Shown here: positions 23,877 to 32,611 of the stretch, piece by piece
Layout of the letters: each line of letters begins with the position of its first letter
Numbering within the stretch: position 1 is the first letter of the stretch
Origin: EX4484-2 sp964592095
GTDB lineage: Archaea; Altiarchaeota; Altiarchaeia; IMC4; QMZM01
DNA length: 33,021 bases
NCBI GenBank assembly: GCA_964592095.1
Contig: CAZQER010000008.1
Coordinates: 1 to 33,021 of the forward strand
Direction of reading: 5' to 3'
Program-made: the position numbers and the translations under genes
Notes under the pieces: model-generated
What the model was told of the DNA's origin: nothing
Database searches by the model: none
Seen by the model: only the letters and a program-made list of their open reading frames with translations

Positions 23877-24701
23877 CTATATTGGCAATCCTAGGTAAGA
23901 GAACAAACCAATCATTTTCAGACCCATATAAACCATAACAGCAATAAATACCCATTTTAAGGATTTTGGATTGATTTTGTGGGCAATATGTGCCCCAACC
24001 TGAGCAAAGGGCACGCTTGTTCCTGCAAGCAGAATCCACTGTAAAAGATTTACATAACCTATGGAGTATGGCGGTAATCCCGTTGCATTTAATCCGTAAG
24101 CCATGTATGCCACAGCACCACCCAGACTTGTGAATATCATTACTGCCGTGGAGGTGCCTACAGCCTCATGCATATGGTAGTTAAGGAAGATTACCATAAG
24201 AGGAACCATTAAAACACCACCCCCTATGCCTATCAAACCAGTTATAAATCCAAAGATTATGCCAAGGAAAACATAGGTTAAATAGTTTCCGTGAGGCTCA
24301 CCCTCAACCCTTATTGGATGCGCGGTTGCCATTCTCAACGCCCCCAATAAAATAGCAATACCAAAGATTATTTTCAACACACTTCCCGGCAATATGCTTG
24401 CAACATAGGCTCCCGCAAAGGTAAATATCATGCTTGTAATTCCAAGAATTATTGCATGTGTCCACAAAACAACCTCTCTCTTGTGATGCCTCAAAGAACC
24501 ACTTAATGCAGTTGGTAATACAACCATAAGATTTGTTCCAAAGGATACCCTTATTGCTATTGTGGGATCTATTCCCATTGCAGTTAAAATAAAGTACTGA
24601 ACGGGAACCATTATAAAACACCCTCCTACACCCAAGAGACCCGAAATAGTTCCTACCCCAATACCAGTGATCAATAAAATAACCACATATACCAATTCCA
24701 T
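23877..24701 (-). CDS. TauE/SafE-family membrane transporter
   Basis: About 274 residues with some eight helices and the two-fold family repeat: GTISGLLGVGGCFIMVP near the start and FITGLIGIGGGVLMVPL in the second half. Family members export sulfite, sulfoacetate or other anionic sulfur and organic compounds. The ATG at 24701 is preferred, since a GGTGA site formed at the arsR stop (24707-24711) lies a few bases upstream; a GTG at 24710 would add three residues. Control by the coupled ArsR gene suggests induction by a toxic or thiol-reactive compound. The substrate is unknown. Confidence 0.88.
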   Translation of the reverse strand: MELVYVVILLITGIGVGTISGLLGVGGCFIMVPVQYFILTAMGIDPTIAIRVSFGTNLMVVLPTALSGSLRHHKREVVLWTHAIILGITSMIFTFAGAYVASILPGSVLKIIFGIAILLGALRMATAHPIRVEGEPHGNYLTYVFLGIIFGFITGLIGIGGGVLMVPLMVIFLNYHMHEAVGTSTAVMIFTSLGGAVAYMAYGLNATGLPPYSIGYVNLLQWILLAGTSVPFAQVGAHIAHKINPKSLKWVFIAVMVYMGLKMIGLFSYLGLPI

Positions 24702-24706
24702 TTGTA

Positions 24707-24964
24707 TCACCGATCCTTTAGTATCCTCAATATACTCTTAATCCTTTTATCTGCAATTCTATAGTATATTTTCTTTCCATCCCTCCTTGATTTCAAAATT
24801 CCCAAACCCTCCAGTTTTGCTAATTGAATTGAAACCGTTGATTGTGCTCTCTTTGTGTGAGGAATTATTTCACATACACATCTTTCTCCATCAAGAAGAA
24901 ATTTAACAATCTTTAGACGAGTTTCATCGCTCAATGCTTTAAATATCCTGATCGATTCCTCCAT
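24707..24964 (-). CDS. ArsR-family metalloregulator
   Basis: An 85-residue winged-helix repressor. It opens with FKALSDETRLKIVKFLL, has the recognition helix with QSTVSIQLAKLEGLGILKS and the wing GKKIYYRI. C29 and C31 in ERCVCEI give the CVC pair of the alpha-3 thiophilic metal site (As(III), Cd(II), Pb(II) sensing in relatives). It is the first gene of a four-gene operon and its stop overlaps the tauE start. A palindrome in its promoter is a probable autoregulatory operator. Confidence 0.93.
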   Translation of the reverse strand: MEESIRIFKALSDETRLKIVKFLLDGERCVCEIIPHTKRAQSTVSIQLAKLEGLGILKSRRDGKKIYYRIADKRIKSILRILKDR

Positions 24965-24978
24965 TTTCAGAATATAAT

Positions 24979-25006
24979 ATATTTATAATTTTAGATATAT
25001 AAATAT
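24979..25006. promoter_or_regulatory. Palindromic operator candidate upstream of arsR
   Basis: The arms ATATTTATA (24979-24987) and TATAAATAT (24998-25006) are perfect reverse complements around a 10-base spacer. They lie 15-42 bases before the arsR start and overlap its likely TATA elements. ArsR/SmtB repressors bind AT-rich dyads of this kind, so autoregulation is plausible. In such an AT-rich sequence chance palindromes are possible. Confidence 0.5.
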
Positions 25007-25024
25007 TTAAAATGTAACTTGCAT

Positions 25025-25600
25025 CTTCAATAAATCACCAAAGCTCCAAATTAAGCCTATTCTCGCTTCTTGAACACTTAATCCAGATTCTCAGGTTGTA
25101 GAGCAGATATCTTAAAGCCAATCTTAACTCTACAATCTCTGTCTTTCTCACACTTAATCTCTGACCAAACCATAAAGCCAATGCTCCAAAGAAGCCTTCT
25201 CCAATTCCTCTTAGATTGTAGAGTCTTCTTATCCTGAAATCTCTCCCGTGTTAGCATAGAGGCTTTGACTTTGGTACCATAGCCTTTTGGTCTGATTAAT
25301 GGTATATAACCCTTCTCAACCATCTTATACAATACTTCCTTATCATTATACTAACGATCAGCAAATTATGGATTGCGATGATTTAAAGCAATAGGAAAAT
25401 AGATATAGAATACCACTTTTATAACGAAGTAAGGCATTTATCAGCTCCTTTAGCCAAGAGGTGAACTTTGTTGGGTATTGACATAGAATCAACCTGCTCA
25501 ACAATCTTTAAGGAATGCCCATTTTTTGATTGGTAATTCGAGAGAAAAGTTTATAAGCTCTGGTGTCATATCTATTAATGGGGTAGGTTGTGTTCATATT
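25025..25600 (-). pseudogene. Decayed DDE-type transposase relic
   Basis: On the minus strand the clearest part is 25078-25332, encoding YKMVEKGYIPLIRPKGYG, RERF and GFKISALQPENLD, the C-terminal half of an archaeal DDE transposase of the IS4/IS5 type. Just upstream the frame reads FADR-stop-YNDKE, so a stop codon replaces a residue of the conserved aspartate-tyrosine motif. Further upstream, in another frame, are SLKIVEQVDSMSIPNKVHLL and LAKGADKCL (about 25430-25530). No terminal repeats were found. It occupies the gene-free stretch between arsR and trpC, and is fully inactive. Confidence 0.72.
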
Positions 25601-25659
25601 ATCTTATCTAAAAACCACTCTTATATACTTTCTTCTCTTTTGATAACGAGAGGGAATTT

Positions 25660-26415
25660 TTGGACACGCTCACAAAAATGAAATTTAATTTAAAAAATAT
25701 AAGGAATGAGAAAATCAGAGAGATTGAGGTTTTAAAGGAAAGGAGAAGCCTAAGGAGAAAAATTGAAGAAAGCAGGAGAATGAATCTATATCCCATTATA
25801 GCAGAGATAAAACTAAGAAGCCCCGTTATTGGAAGGATAAGTAACAACGATCCCATAGAACTGGCAAAAATCTTTGAGAAAGCCGGAGCATGTGGAATAT
25901 CTGTTCTAACAGATAAGAATTTTGATGGTAAAATAGACTACTTGAGGGATGTTAAAAGAACTGTAAAATTACCCGTTTTAAGAAAGGATTTTATTGTTGA
26001 TGAGTTTCAGATTTATGAAAGTTACGCCTATGGTGCAGATGTTATTTTACTCATAACAGAAATTTTAAAGAATAAAACAAAGGAATTTGTTAGAATATCC
26101 AAAAAACTTGGTATGGAAGCAATTGTTGAGGTACATAAAAAAGAAAATATTGAATATGCTCTAAAATCCAAGACAAACCTTATAGGAATAAATAGTAGAG
26201 ATTTAGATACACTAAAAATTGACCTTGACATAATAGAAAAATTGATTCCGGAGATACCTGATGACAGGATTATAATCGGAGAGAGTGGAATAAACAATAA
26301 AGATGACCTTAGGAGAATTTTTAGTGCAGGAGTAGATGCTGTTTTAATCGGAACTGGTATAGTAACAGCTGAAAATATAGAAGAAAAAATACAGGAATTT
26401 GTAAAAAAGAAATGA
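25660..26415 (+). CDS. trpC: Indole-3-glycerol phosphate synthase
   Basis: A 251-residue TIM-barrel enzyme that closes the indole ring of CdRP. IIAEIKLRSP carries the catalytic lysine (K51), LPVLRKDFIVDEFQIYE follows, and IGINSRDL and GESGI are further active-site segments. The start appears to be TTG at 25660, since a GAGAGGGA stretch precedes it by 5 bases; an ATG at 25678 would remove six residues and has no SD site. It overlaps trpF by 4 bases. A TATA-like TTATATAC lies at 25621, so trpCF may have its own promoter. Confidence 0.94.
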   Translation: MDTLTKMKFNLKNIRNEKIREIEVLKERRSLRRKIEESRRMNLYPIIAEIKLRSPVIGRISNNDPIELAKIFEKAGACGISVLTDKNFDGKIDYLRDVKRTVKLPVLRKDFIVDEFQIYESYAYGADVILLITEILKNKTKEFVRISKKLGMEAIVEVHKKENIEYALKSKTNLIGINSRDLDTLKIDLDIIEKLIPEIPDDRIIIGESGINNKDDLRRIFSAGVDAVLIGTGIVTAENIEEKIQEFVKKK

Positions 26416-27074
26416 TAAGGGTAAAAATCTGCGGTATAACAAATAAGGAGGATGCACTAATGGCAGTGAGGTGCGGAGCAGATGCAATAGGTGTTATAGT
26501 GGATGTTCCCGTGGATACCCCAAGAAATATTGATGTAAACAGGGCAGAAGCAATAATGAATTCTATTCCGCCATTTATTTCAACCGTTGCGGTAATAATG
26601 CCCAAATCTATCAAAGATGTGAAAAACATTATAAATGAATTAAATCCCGATGTTGTGCAACTTCACGGCGATGAATCATTGAGATTTGTTTCAAAGATAA
26701 GAAAAATGTTTACGGGAAAGATTATTAAGGTTATTCATGTTGCTATTGATGAAAAAATGGATAGAATTGAGGATAAAATTGAGAATGCAAAAAACTATGC
26801 AGAGGTGGTTGATGCAATAATGCTTGATACAAAAATAAAAAAAACCGTAGGTGGAACAGGAAAATCTCATAACTGGGAGATTAGTGCAATGATTAGGGAG
26901 TCTATAAATAAACCGTTGATTCTTTCTGGTGGATTAAATATATGGAATGTGAAAAATGCAATAAAGAATGTGGGGCCATATGCTGTGGATGTATCCTCCG
27001 GTGTTGAACTTGAGCCTGGGAAAAAAGATGAAACAAAAATGAGGGAATTTATAAAAATTGCAAAATCACAATAA
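26412..27074 (+). CDS. trpF: Phosphoribosylanthranilate isomerase
   Basis: A 220-residue TIM-barrel enzyme for the third step of tryptophan synthesis. The catalytic residues are C7 in KICGIT and D139 in MLDTKIKK. VQLHGDE, LSGGLNIWNVKNAI and DVSSGVELEPGKKD complete the family pattern. It overlaps trpC in an ATGA. No trpB or trpA follows; the next gene is unrelated, so the last step is encoded elsewhere. Confidence 0.95.
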   Translation: MIRVKICGITNKEDALMAVRCGADAIGVIVDVPVDTPRNIDVNRAEAIMNSIPPFISTVAVIMPKSIKDVKNIINELNPDVVQLHGDESLRFVSKIRKMFTGKIIKVIHVAIDEKMDRIEDKIENAKNYAEVVDAIMLDTKIKKTVGGTGKSHNWEISAMIRESINKPLILSGGLNIWNVKNAIKNVGPYAVDVSSGVELEPGKKDETKMREFIKIAKSQ

Positions 27075-27181
27075 ATCTTAAAATATAATAATACACATAA
27101 TACATAATATAATTGACAATTGTTATGATAAATCAAATACGGATGAACAATGTGAATGAATAAATGAGGTGTTTTTCATAG

Positions 27182-29269
27182 ATGGAATTGAGGTTATTTG
27201 TTAAATTTGTTAATATATCCATCATACTGTTGGTAATTCTGTCTCTTTCGAATCCGGCCAATTCAAATTCAATCAATTATGAGGATTATCCTCTGCTCAA
27301 ATTAAAGTGGAAGTTTCCAGTCGGCTCTGATGATGTATATGCATTTGATTTTGACAGAGATGGAAAGATAGAGGTATATTCGTCTAAATACGATATTGTT
27401 AGAAGTTATCTCTATGTGTTAAATCTTGATGGAAATCTCATGTATAAGACATGGGTTGATAAGGTAGCAGAAAAAAAATTGATCGGTTGCGGTGCACCAG
27501 AGAGACATGCCAGGGAGAAGATTATGTATTTCCTTCCAGCAAATATAGACAATGACAACAATCTTGATATAATTGCAGGTTCAAGTATGAAGGGTACAGC
27601 CCTTGTTGAGGAGAGGGTTTATTACTTTGAGATGGAGGAGTCAGTTATCGGAACACATAAAACAAGGTACAGATGGGATTATCAGATGGGGGATATACCA
27701 TCAAAGGCGATTGTTATGAACGGAAAGATTGTTGTTGCATCATTGGATTCCAATTTATATGTATTTGATATGTATGGGGGTTTGATAGAAAGATATAAAA
27801 CTGGTGGTGCAATCTGGGATATATCATTAAAAGACAGGTCTACATTAGATGGTGCGGTATTGGGAACATTTAAGGGAATTTACAGGATTGATGGAAATGA
27901 GGCAAAACTTATACTGTCCACGAATGAAAGGGTATTCAAAGTGGATACAGGTAATGCAGATACAGATAATCAAGATGATATCGTGGCTTTGATGGAAGAT
28001 GGTAATTTCATCATGCTTGATAGAAATATGAACATAATCTGGAAGAGGAGGATGGAAAACCCAATAGATGTGAAGATTCTTGAATTCGAGAGCAGTAATT
28101 TTGCCAGAACATTAATAGCCTCAGACGGAATCATTTATTCCGTAGATGAAAATGGAAATCTAAATGTTGAGTATATATTAGGAGAACATATCAATTCCAT
28201 GTATGTCTTTTCCCAATCAGGTAATTCAAGATATGTTATTATAGGAACCAGCAGTTCAGTGTACTTCTTTGAGATAAATCCAGACTTTAGTGTTTATATG
28301 GATGGAAGATATTACCTTAAAAATGCAAGGTATTATTACCTAAGTGAAAGAAACTGTAATAAGGCTATAAAATATGCAGATAAATGTTATGAACTATTTC
28401 AAGATATAGACTATTTTGAGGGGGTATTAAAATGCTATTTAATATCATCAGAGTGTAGGACTATACCTACAAGTGAAAACAAGTCTGAGAAGGCAATGAA
28501 GTTCTATAATGATGCAGATGACCTTATGAAAAGAGGAAAGTATGAGACCGCTCTCGCATATGCGGAGATATCCCTTGATCTTTTCTTTGATGCAAACGAT
28601 AAGGATGGAATACTCAAGGCAGATTCATTAATACTAAGCATCAAAAATGCATGGAGGGGCGAGGCAAACAATCTATATTCATCTGCCATAGGATTCCTGG
28701 ATTCAGGTAATTATTCATCTGCTATTGAATATGCAAATTCAGCCAAATACATCTATACCAAACTAAACGATACCTTAGGTATAACAAAAACTGCAGTTAT
28801 TATCAAAAGGGCACAAAGCACAATCTATGCAAATGAAAATCTCAAAAATGCTGAAGTTTGTTTTAAAAAGGGCGATTATCATAATGCAACAGTGTATGCG
28901 GAAATTGCAAGGGAGAGCTATCTATCCTTAGGTTACGAAGAAGAGGCAAAAATGGCCGACTATATACGGAATAAATCAATAAAATATCGGGAAGCCAAGG
29001 AACATTTTGACAAAGCACTAAAATACCTTAATTTAGAAGACCTTCAAAATGCAACAATCTATGTAAATCTATCCAGAAATATATACATTCAATTAGATGA
29101 TAAAAAGAGGATTGCAGAGTGTGATTTGCTACTGAAGAGAATTGAGGATATAAAGATAAGAAGGAGGAATCAGGAACAATTGAATCTTTACATACAAGTA
29201 GGTATAATAATCCTCCTCATCATGATCCCTGCCTTAATTTACTATACAATAAAGAGAAGAAAAGGATAA
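27182..29269 (+). CDS. Membrane-anchored propeller/TPR protein, extracytoplasmic
   Basis: A 695-residue protein of unknown function. An N-terminal hydrophobic helix (about 7-28) is a signal or anchor. Residues 40-370 form a beta-propeller-like part with FG-GAP type calcium motifs DFDRDGKIE, NIDNDNNLDII and DTDNQDDIV. Residues about 375-650 contain roughly five TPR-like helical repeats with patterns such as GKYETALAYAEISL and GDYHNATVYAEIA. A C-terminal helix (about 667-688) is followed by KRRKG, so the tail is cytosolic. An SD site, GAGGTG (27166-27171), precedes the ATG. Such a layout suits a surface scaffold or a binder of sugars or peptides. Confidence 0.85.
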   Translation: MELRLFVKFVNISIILLVILSLSNPANSNSINYEDYPLLKLKWKFPVGSDDVYAFDFDRDGKIEVYSSKYDIVRSYLYVLNLDGNLMYKTWVDKVAEKKLIGCGAPERHAREKIMYFLPANIDNDNNLDIIAGSSMKGTALVEERVYYFEMEESVIGTHKTRYRWDYQMGDIPSKAIVMNGKIVVASLDSNLYVFDMYGGLIERYKTGGAIWDISLKDRSTLDGAVLGTFKGIYRIDGNEAKLILSTNERVFKVDTGNADTDNQDDIVALMEDGNFIMLDRNMNIIWKRRMENPIDVKILEFESSNFARTLIASDGIIYSVDENGNLNVEYILGEHINSMYVFSQSGNSRYVIIGTSSSVYFFEINPDFSVYMDGRYYLKNARYYYLSERNCNKAIKYADKCYELFQDIDYFEGVLKCYLISSECRTIPTSENKSEKAMKFYNDADDLMKRGKYETALAYAEISLDLFFDANDKDGILKADSLILSIKNAWRGEANNLYSSAIGFLDSGNYSSAIEYANSAKYIYTKLNDTLGITKTAVIIKRAQSTIYANENLKNAEVCFKKGDYHNATVYAEIARESYLSLGYEEEAKMADYIRNKSIKYREAKEHFDKALKYLNLEDLQNATIYVNLSRNIYIQLDDKKRIAECDLLLKRIEDIKIRRRNQEQLNLYIQVGIIILLIMIPALIYYTIKRRKG

Positions 29270-29323
29270 GAAATAGAAATAAAACACATTGCCGTGATTT
29301 GAACTTTTCTAAAGGCTCTATGA

Positions 29324-29397
29324 TGCGCCCGCCGGGATTTGAACCCGGGTCATTGGCTTGGAAGGCCAAGGTCCTAACCAGACTAGACTACGGACGC
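29324..29397 (-). tRNA. tRNA-Gly (anticodon TCC)
   Basis: A complete 74-nt cloverleaf on the minus strand. The acceptor arms GCGTCCG and CGGGCGC pair with one G-U. The D stem is GTCT/GGAC, the anticodon stem TTGGC/GCCAA with loop CTTCCAA giving anticodon TCC, and the T arm CCGGG/CCCGG with loop TTCAAAT. The discriminator base is A, and CCA is not encoded. There is no intron. It is antisense to and between the propeller/TPR gene and tpiA. Confidence 0.95.
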
Positions 29398-29480
29398 TTT
29401 TATCGTTTTGATATTAATATTAAATTCTTATCCTTGAAGATTAAATAATCAATCAATATTAAATTAATAAAGTGGTAAAA

Positions 29481-30146
29481 ATGAAAAAGTATGTGATTAT
29501 CAATTGTAAAACATATAGAGAAGCAACGGGGGATGATGGTTTTAAACTTGCAAAAATATGTGACGATGTGGCAAAGGAAACGGATGTTGAGATTATTATA
29601 TGCCCTCAGTTTACAGATATCTACAGAATTGCAAAGAATGTTGATATTCCAGTCTATGCCCAACATGTTGACCCCGTGGATTATGGCAGCAACACTGGAC
29701 ATGTACTTCCAGAATCTGTAAAGGCAGCTGGAGCAGTCGGTTCTTTAATAAACCACTCTGAAAGGCGATTGAGATTGGCTGATATAGAGGCATGCATTGA
29801 AAAATTAAAATCATTAGGAATGATATCTGTTGTTTGTACAAACAATATAAATGTAACCAAGGCAGCATCAGCTCTTGGTCCAGATTTTGTTGCAATAGAG
29901 CCACCAGAGTTGATAGGAACGGGAATTCCTGTTTCAAAGGCACAACCAGAAATAATAACAGGTAGTGTAGATGCTGTAAATAAAGTAAATCCAGATGTTA
30001 AGGTTCTTACTGGAGCGGGCATTACTACAGGAGATGATGTTAAAAAGGCAATTGAGTTAGGTACTTGTGGAGTTTTGCTTGCCTCTGGTGTTATAAAGGC
30101 AAAGAATCCAAAAGATGTATTGATGGATTTGGTTAAAGATATATAA
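29481..30146 (+). CDS. tpiA: Triosephosphate isomerase, archaeal type
   Basis: A 222-residue enzyme interconverting dihydroxyacetone phosphate and glyceraldehyde 3-phosphate. It is shorter than the bacterial enzyme, as in other archaea. Active-site residues are N8 and K10 in INCKTY, H92 in NHSERR and E140 in AIEPPELIGTG; the phosphate loop GAGITTGDDV and a GVLLASG segment follow. I chose the ATG at 29481 because AGTGGT serves as its SD site; a GTG within that site at 29472 would add three residues. fni follows after 9 bases. Confidence 0.95.
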   Translation: MKKYVIINCKTYREATGDDGFKLAKICDDVAKETDVEIIICPQFTDIYRIAKNVDIPVYAQHVDPVDYGSNTGHVLPESVKAAGAVGSLINHSERRLRLADIEACIEKLKSLGMISVVCTNNINVTKAASALGPDFVAIEPPELIGTGIPVSKAQPEIITGSVDAVNKVNPDVKVLTGAGITTGDDVKKAIELGTCGVLLASGVIKAKNPKDVLMDLVKDI

Positions 30147-30155
30147 ACCATAAAG

Positions 30156-31160
30156 ATGACAAATAAGATAAGAAAAAGAAAATTGGATCACATCAGGATT
30201 TGTCTTAAAAAGAATGTTGAAGCAGGCAATCCCGGATTTGATAGGTACAGGTTGATTCATGCAGAACTTCCAGAAATAAATTTTGATGATATCAGTTTAA
30301 GGACAAAATTTCTGGGTCACAGTTTTGATTATCCATTCATTATAGAGGCCATAACTGGCGGAAGTAAAAAAGCAAAGAGGATTAATAAAGATTTAGCAGC
30401 AATCGCTCAGGAGTTCAATATAGGTTTCGGTGTTGGAAGCCAGAGGATAGCCATAGAAAACCCAGATCTTGAAGACACATACAGGGTGAGGGATGTGGCA
30501 TCAGATATATTCCTGATTGCCAATCTTGGGGCAATACAATTAAATTACGGTTTTGGTATAGAGGAGTGCGAGAGGGCTATAGAGATGATTGATGCAGATG
30601 CTTTAGCACTACATCTGAATCCGTTACAGGAGGTCATACAGATGGAAGGAAATAGAAACTTTTCAAATCTTTTGGAGAAGATAAATAAAATTGCGAGAGA
30701 CATCAAAAAACCCGTAATAGTAAAATCCGTTGGCTCTGGAATTTCCTATGAGACTGCAAAAAAACTAAAGGTCTCTGCAATAGATACCGGTGGTGTTGGT
30801 GGAACATCATGGAGTTTAATTGAGGGTTACAGAGGGGGTAAAAAAGCAGAATCAATAGGAAGAACATTTTCAGACTGGGGTATTCCAACAGCAGAATGTA
30901 TAAGAGAGTTATCAAAACTCAAGATCCCAATTATCGCGTCTGGCGGTATAAGAAGCGGTATTGATGCTGCAAAATCAATAGCATTGGGGGCAAAGATGAT
31001 AGGTGTTGCTCTTCCACTGTTAAGGGCATGGGATAGGGATGGAGTTAATGGAGTAAGGGATTACTTAGAAGAATTCCTTTTAGAATTAAAGATATCGATG
31101 TTTCTTACGAGTTCATCTACACTAGAGGATTTGTATGACAAAATTGAGATTCTTGGATAG
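30156..31160 (+). CDS. fni: Isopentenyl-diphosphate delta-isomerase, type 2 (FMN)
   Basis: A 334-residue FMN- and NADPH-dependent enzyme that interconverts IPP and DMAPP for archaeal lipid synthesis. It begins RKRKLDHIRICL, then EAITGGS binds FMN, HLNPLQE holds catalytic residues (the Q/E pair), VIVKSVGSG and DTGGVGGTSW follow, and IASGGIRSGIDAAKSIALGA is the phosphate-binding end of the barrel. The length is normal. Its last 26 bases overlap the following coiled-coil gene, so the two are co-expressed. Confidence 0.95.
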   Translation: MTNKIRKRKLDHIRICLKKNVEAGNPGFDRYRLIHAELPEINFDDISLRTKFLGHSFDYPFIIEAITGGSKKAKRINKDLAAIAQEFNIGFGVGSQRIAIENPDLEDTYRVRDVASDIFLIANLGAIQLNYGFGIEECERAIEMIDADALALHLNPLQEVIQMEGNRNFSNLLEKINKIARDIKKPVIVKSVGSGISYETAKKLKVSAIDTGGVGGTSWSLIEGYRGGKKAESIGRTFSDWGIPTAECIRELSKLKIPIIASGGIRSGIDAAKSIALGAKMIGVALPLLRAWDRDGVNGVRDYLEEFLLELKISMFLTSSSTLEDLYDKIEILG

Positions 31161-32478
31161 ATTATTCAAAAAAGAGAAAGAGGAGAAGGTAAAAGTAAGA
31201 ACCTTAAGGTTGGATGATATTGATAATATTATAAAAAATAAATTAAGACTTCATAGGGAAAGAATTCTGAACGAATCCAAGGGGATTATAGAGAATATTC
31301 TTGATAGTTCATCTATCATAAAATCCAATGTTAAGAAAATAGAGGACACCGATATACCTAATGATATCCATATAAGACTTAAGAGAATTCTAAATACATC
31401 AAAACCATTATTTATCAAAGGTGTAATGGATTCTATAAGCCCATTTATAAACAAAGGGGTATCCAATTTTACAGATGTGGAGGAATTCCATGATGATTTA
31501 AAGAAGACTCTTGATTCACTTGCAAGGACATATAAAAGTCATGGAAAATACCTTTCCGTTGCATTTGAGAATGAAATCAAAACAATAAGGAGAGAGTCAA
31601 AAAACATGCTTGAAAATAACGATAGGTTGGAGAATATAATGGAGAGGTCAATGAAAGAAAACAAACTTCTCAATGAAACAATTGCAGAGTATGAGAGAAT
31701 CAGGAAAGACATGGAGGAATTGAATTCCATAGGTATATCTTTAAAAAAAGACAGAGAGATGGTGGAATCACTGATAAGAATGAGTGAAAAAATTCAGAGA
31801 GAAATTGAAAATCTTTCTGAATCTGAGGAATTTCAGAGTTTATCAAAAAAGAAGAAAAGACTTGATGAGATTGAGAAAAGACTTGATGAGATTGAGGGCA
31901 ATATATTCCATCTTCTGACACAAATGAAAAGACCACTTAAAAAATACAGAAAGCAGTGTGATACGGGAATAAAAAAGATAATTGATAATTATATAGAAAA
32001 CCCTGTTGAGCAGTTTTTCTCCGATAACTCAAACTCATTGGTGTTCATACTGAAAGAAATAGATAAATATATAACCGAAGAGAGAATGAAAGTAAAGGAT
32101 AGAGAAAAAAGGAAGATTTATGAAAGGATAAAAAACATATTAGATTTAGATTTGAATTCTATGAGAACTGAATATAAAAAACTTTGCGAGAAAAGGGAAT
32201 ATATTTCAGGGTCAATTAAAGAATCCAACATAATAAAAAAGAGAACCAAACTCATGAAAGACAGAAGAGAAATAGATGATAATATTACTATGTTAAGAGA
32301 GGAAATAAAGAATCTGGAAGACAGAGAAAACAGTATAATACATAATATAGAGAAACTCAAAAATAAAATCGAGGAGAATATGTCAAGAATAGATAAAACA
32401 GACAAAGGCAAAATAATAATTGATATCGGAATTAAACAGAATAAAGGTTCTGTTAACGTTCGTTCCGGGGATATGTGA
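31135..32478 (+). CDS. Large coiled-coil protein of unknown function
   Basis: A 447-residue, highly charged, lysine- and glutamate-rich protein with no membrane helix. Residues about 60-150 are predicted helical and less charged; from about 155 onwards there are long heptad stretches, including the near-repeat KRLDEIEKRLDEIEG (around 243-257) and a C-terminal helix (about 370-425) with EEIKNLEDREN. No Walker motif is present, so it is not a complete SMC or Rad50 ATPase. The start ATG overlaps fni by 26 bases. Its stop codon lies inside the first copy of the structured repeat, so the last residues may be encoded by that repeat. I do not recognise a named family. Confidence 0.8.
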   Translation: MTKLRFLDRLFKKEKEEKVKVRTLRLDDIDNIIKNKLRLHRERILNESKGIIENILDSSSIIKSNVKKIEDTDIPNDIHIRLKRILNTSKPLFIKGVMDSISPFINKGVSNFTDVEEFHDDLKKTLDSLARTYKSHGKYLSVAFENEIKTIRRESKNMLENNDRLENIMERSMKENKLLNETIAEYERIRKDMEELNSIGISLKKDREMVESLIRMSEKIQREIENLSESEEFQSLSKKKKRLDEIEKRLDEIEGNIFHLLTQMKRPLKKYRKQCDTGIKKIIDNYIENPVEQFFSDNSNSLVFILKEIDKYITEERMKVKDREKRKIYERIKNILDLDLNSMRTEYKKLCEKREYISGSIKESNIIKKRTKLMKDRREIDDNITMLREEIKNLEDRENSIIHNIEKLKNKIEENMSRIDKTDKGKIIIDIGIKQNKGSVNVRSGDM

Positions 32479-32549
32479 AGTTTCGCCGTAAGGCGAAATT
32501 TGGGTGAAGAAACTGCAAGTTTCTGGAACCTCATAATCCTTGTTATATT
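32466..32549 (+). repeat. Structured direct repeat, copy 1
   Basis: Outer stem GGATATG with CAT-A-ATCC (one bulged A). Inside are hairpin A, TTTCGCC/GGCGAAA with loop GTAA (32481-32498), the linker ATTTGGGTGAAG (32498-32509) and hairpin B, AGAAACT/AGTTTCT (32508-32524). AACCTCATAA (32527-32536) and TGTTATAT follow. The linker and AACCTCATAA are identical in copy 2 while the hairpin stems differ but still pair. Downstream a further hairpin, CTGAAATTT/AAATTTCAG (32560-32596), follows only this copy clearly. The stop codon of the coiled-coil gene lies in the outer stem. Confidence 0.85.
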
Positions 32550-32611
32550 CCCCAAAGAGCTGAAATTTAGTGCAACGTCCCGAAGGGAAATTTCAGAGTT
32601 GAGTTTTGAAA

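Noticed and set aside
25078..25332. An intact 84-residue gene on the minus strand
   Set aside because: It matches only the C-terminal half of a DDE transposase, with a stop codon just upstream inside the conserved motif and earlier pieces in another frame.
29281..29323. A second tRNA-like 3' end next to tRNA-Gly
   Set aside because: The GATTTGAAC-like stretch resembles a T-arm, but no acceptor or anticodon stem could be built around it.
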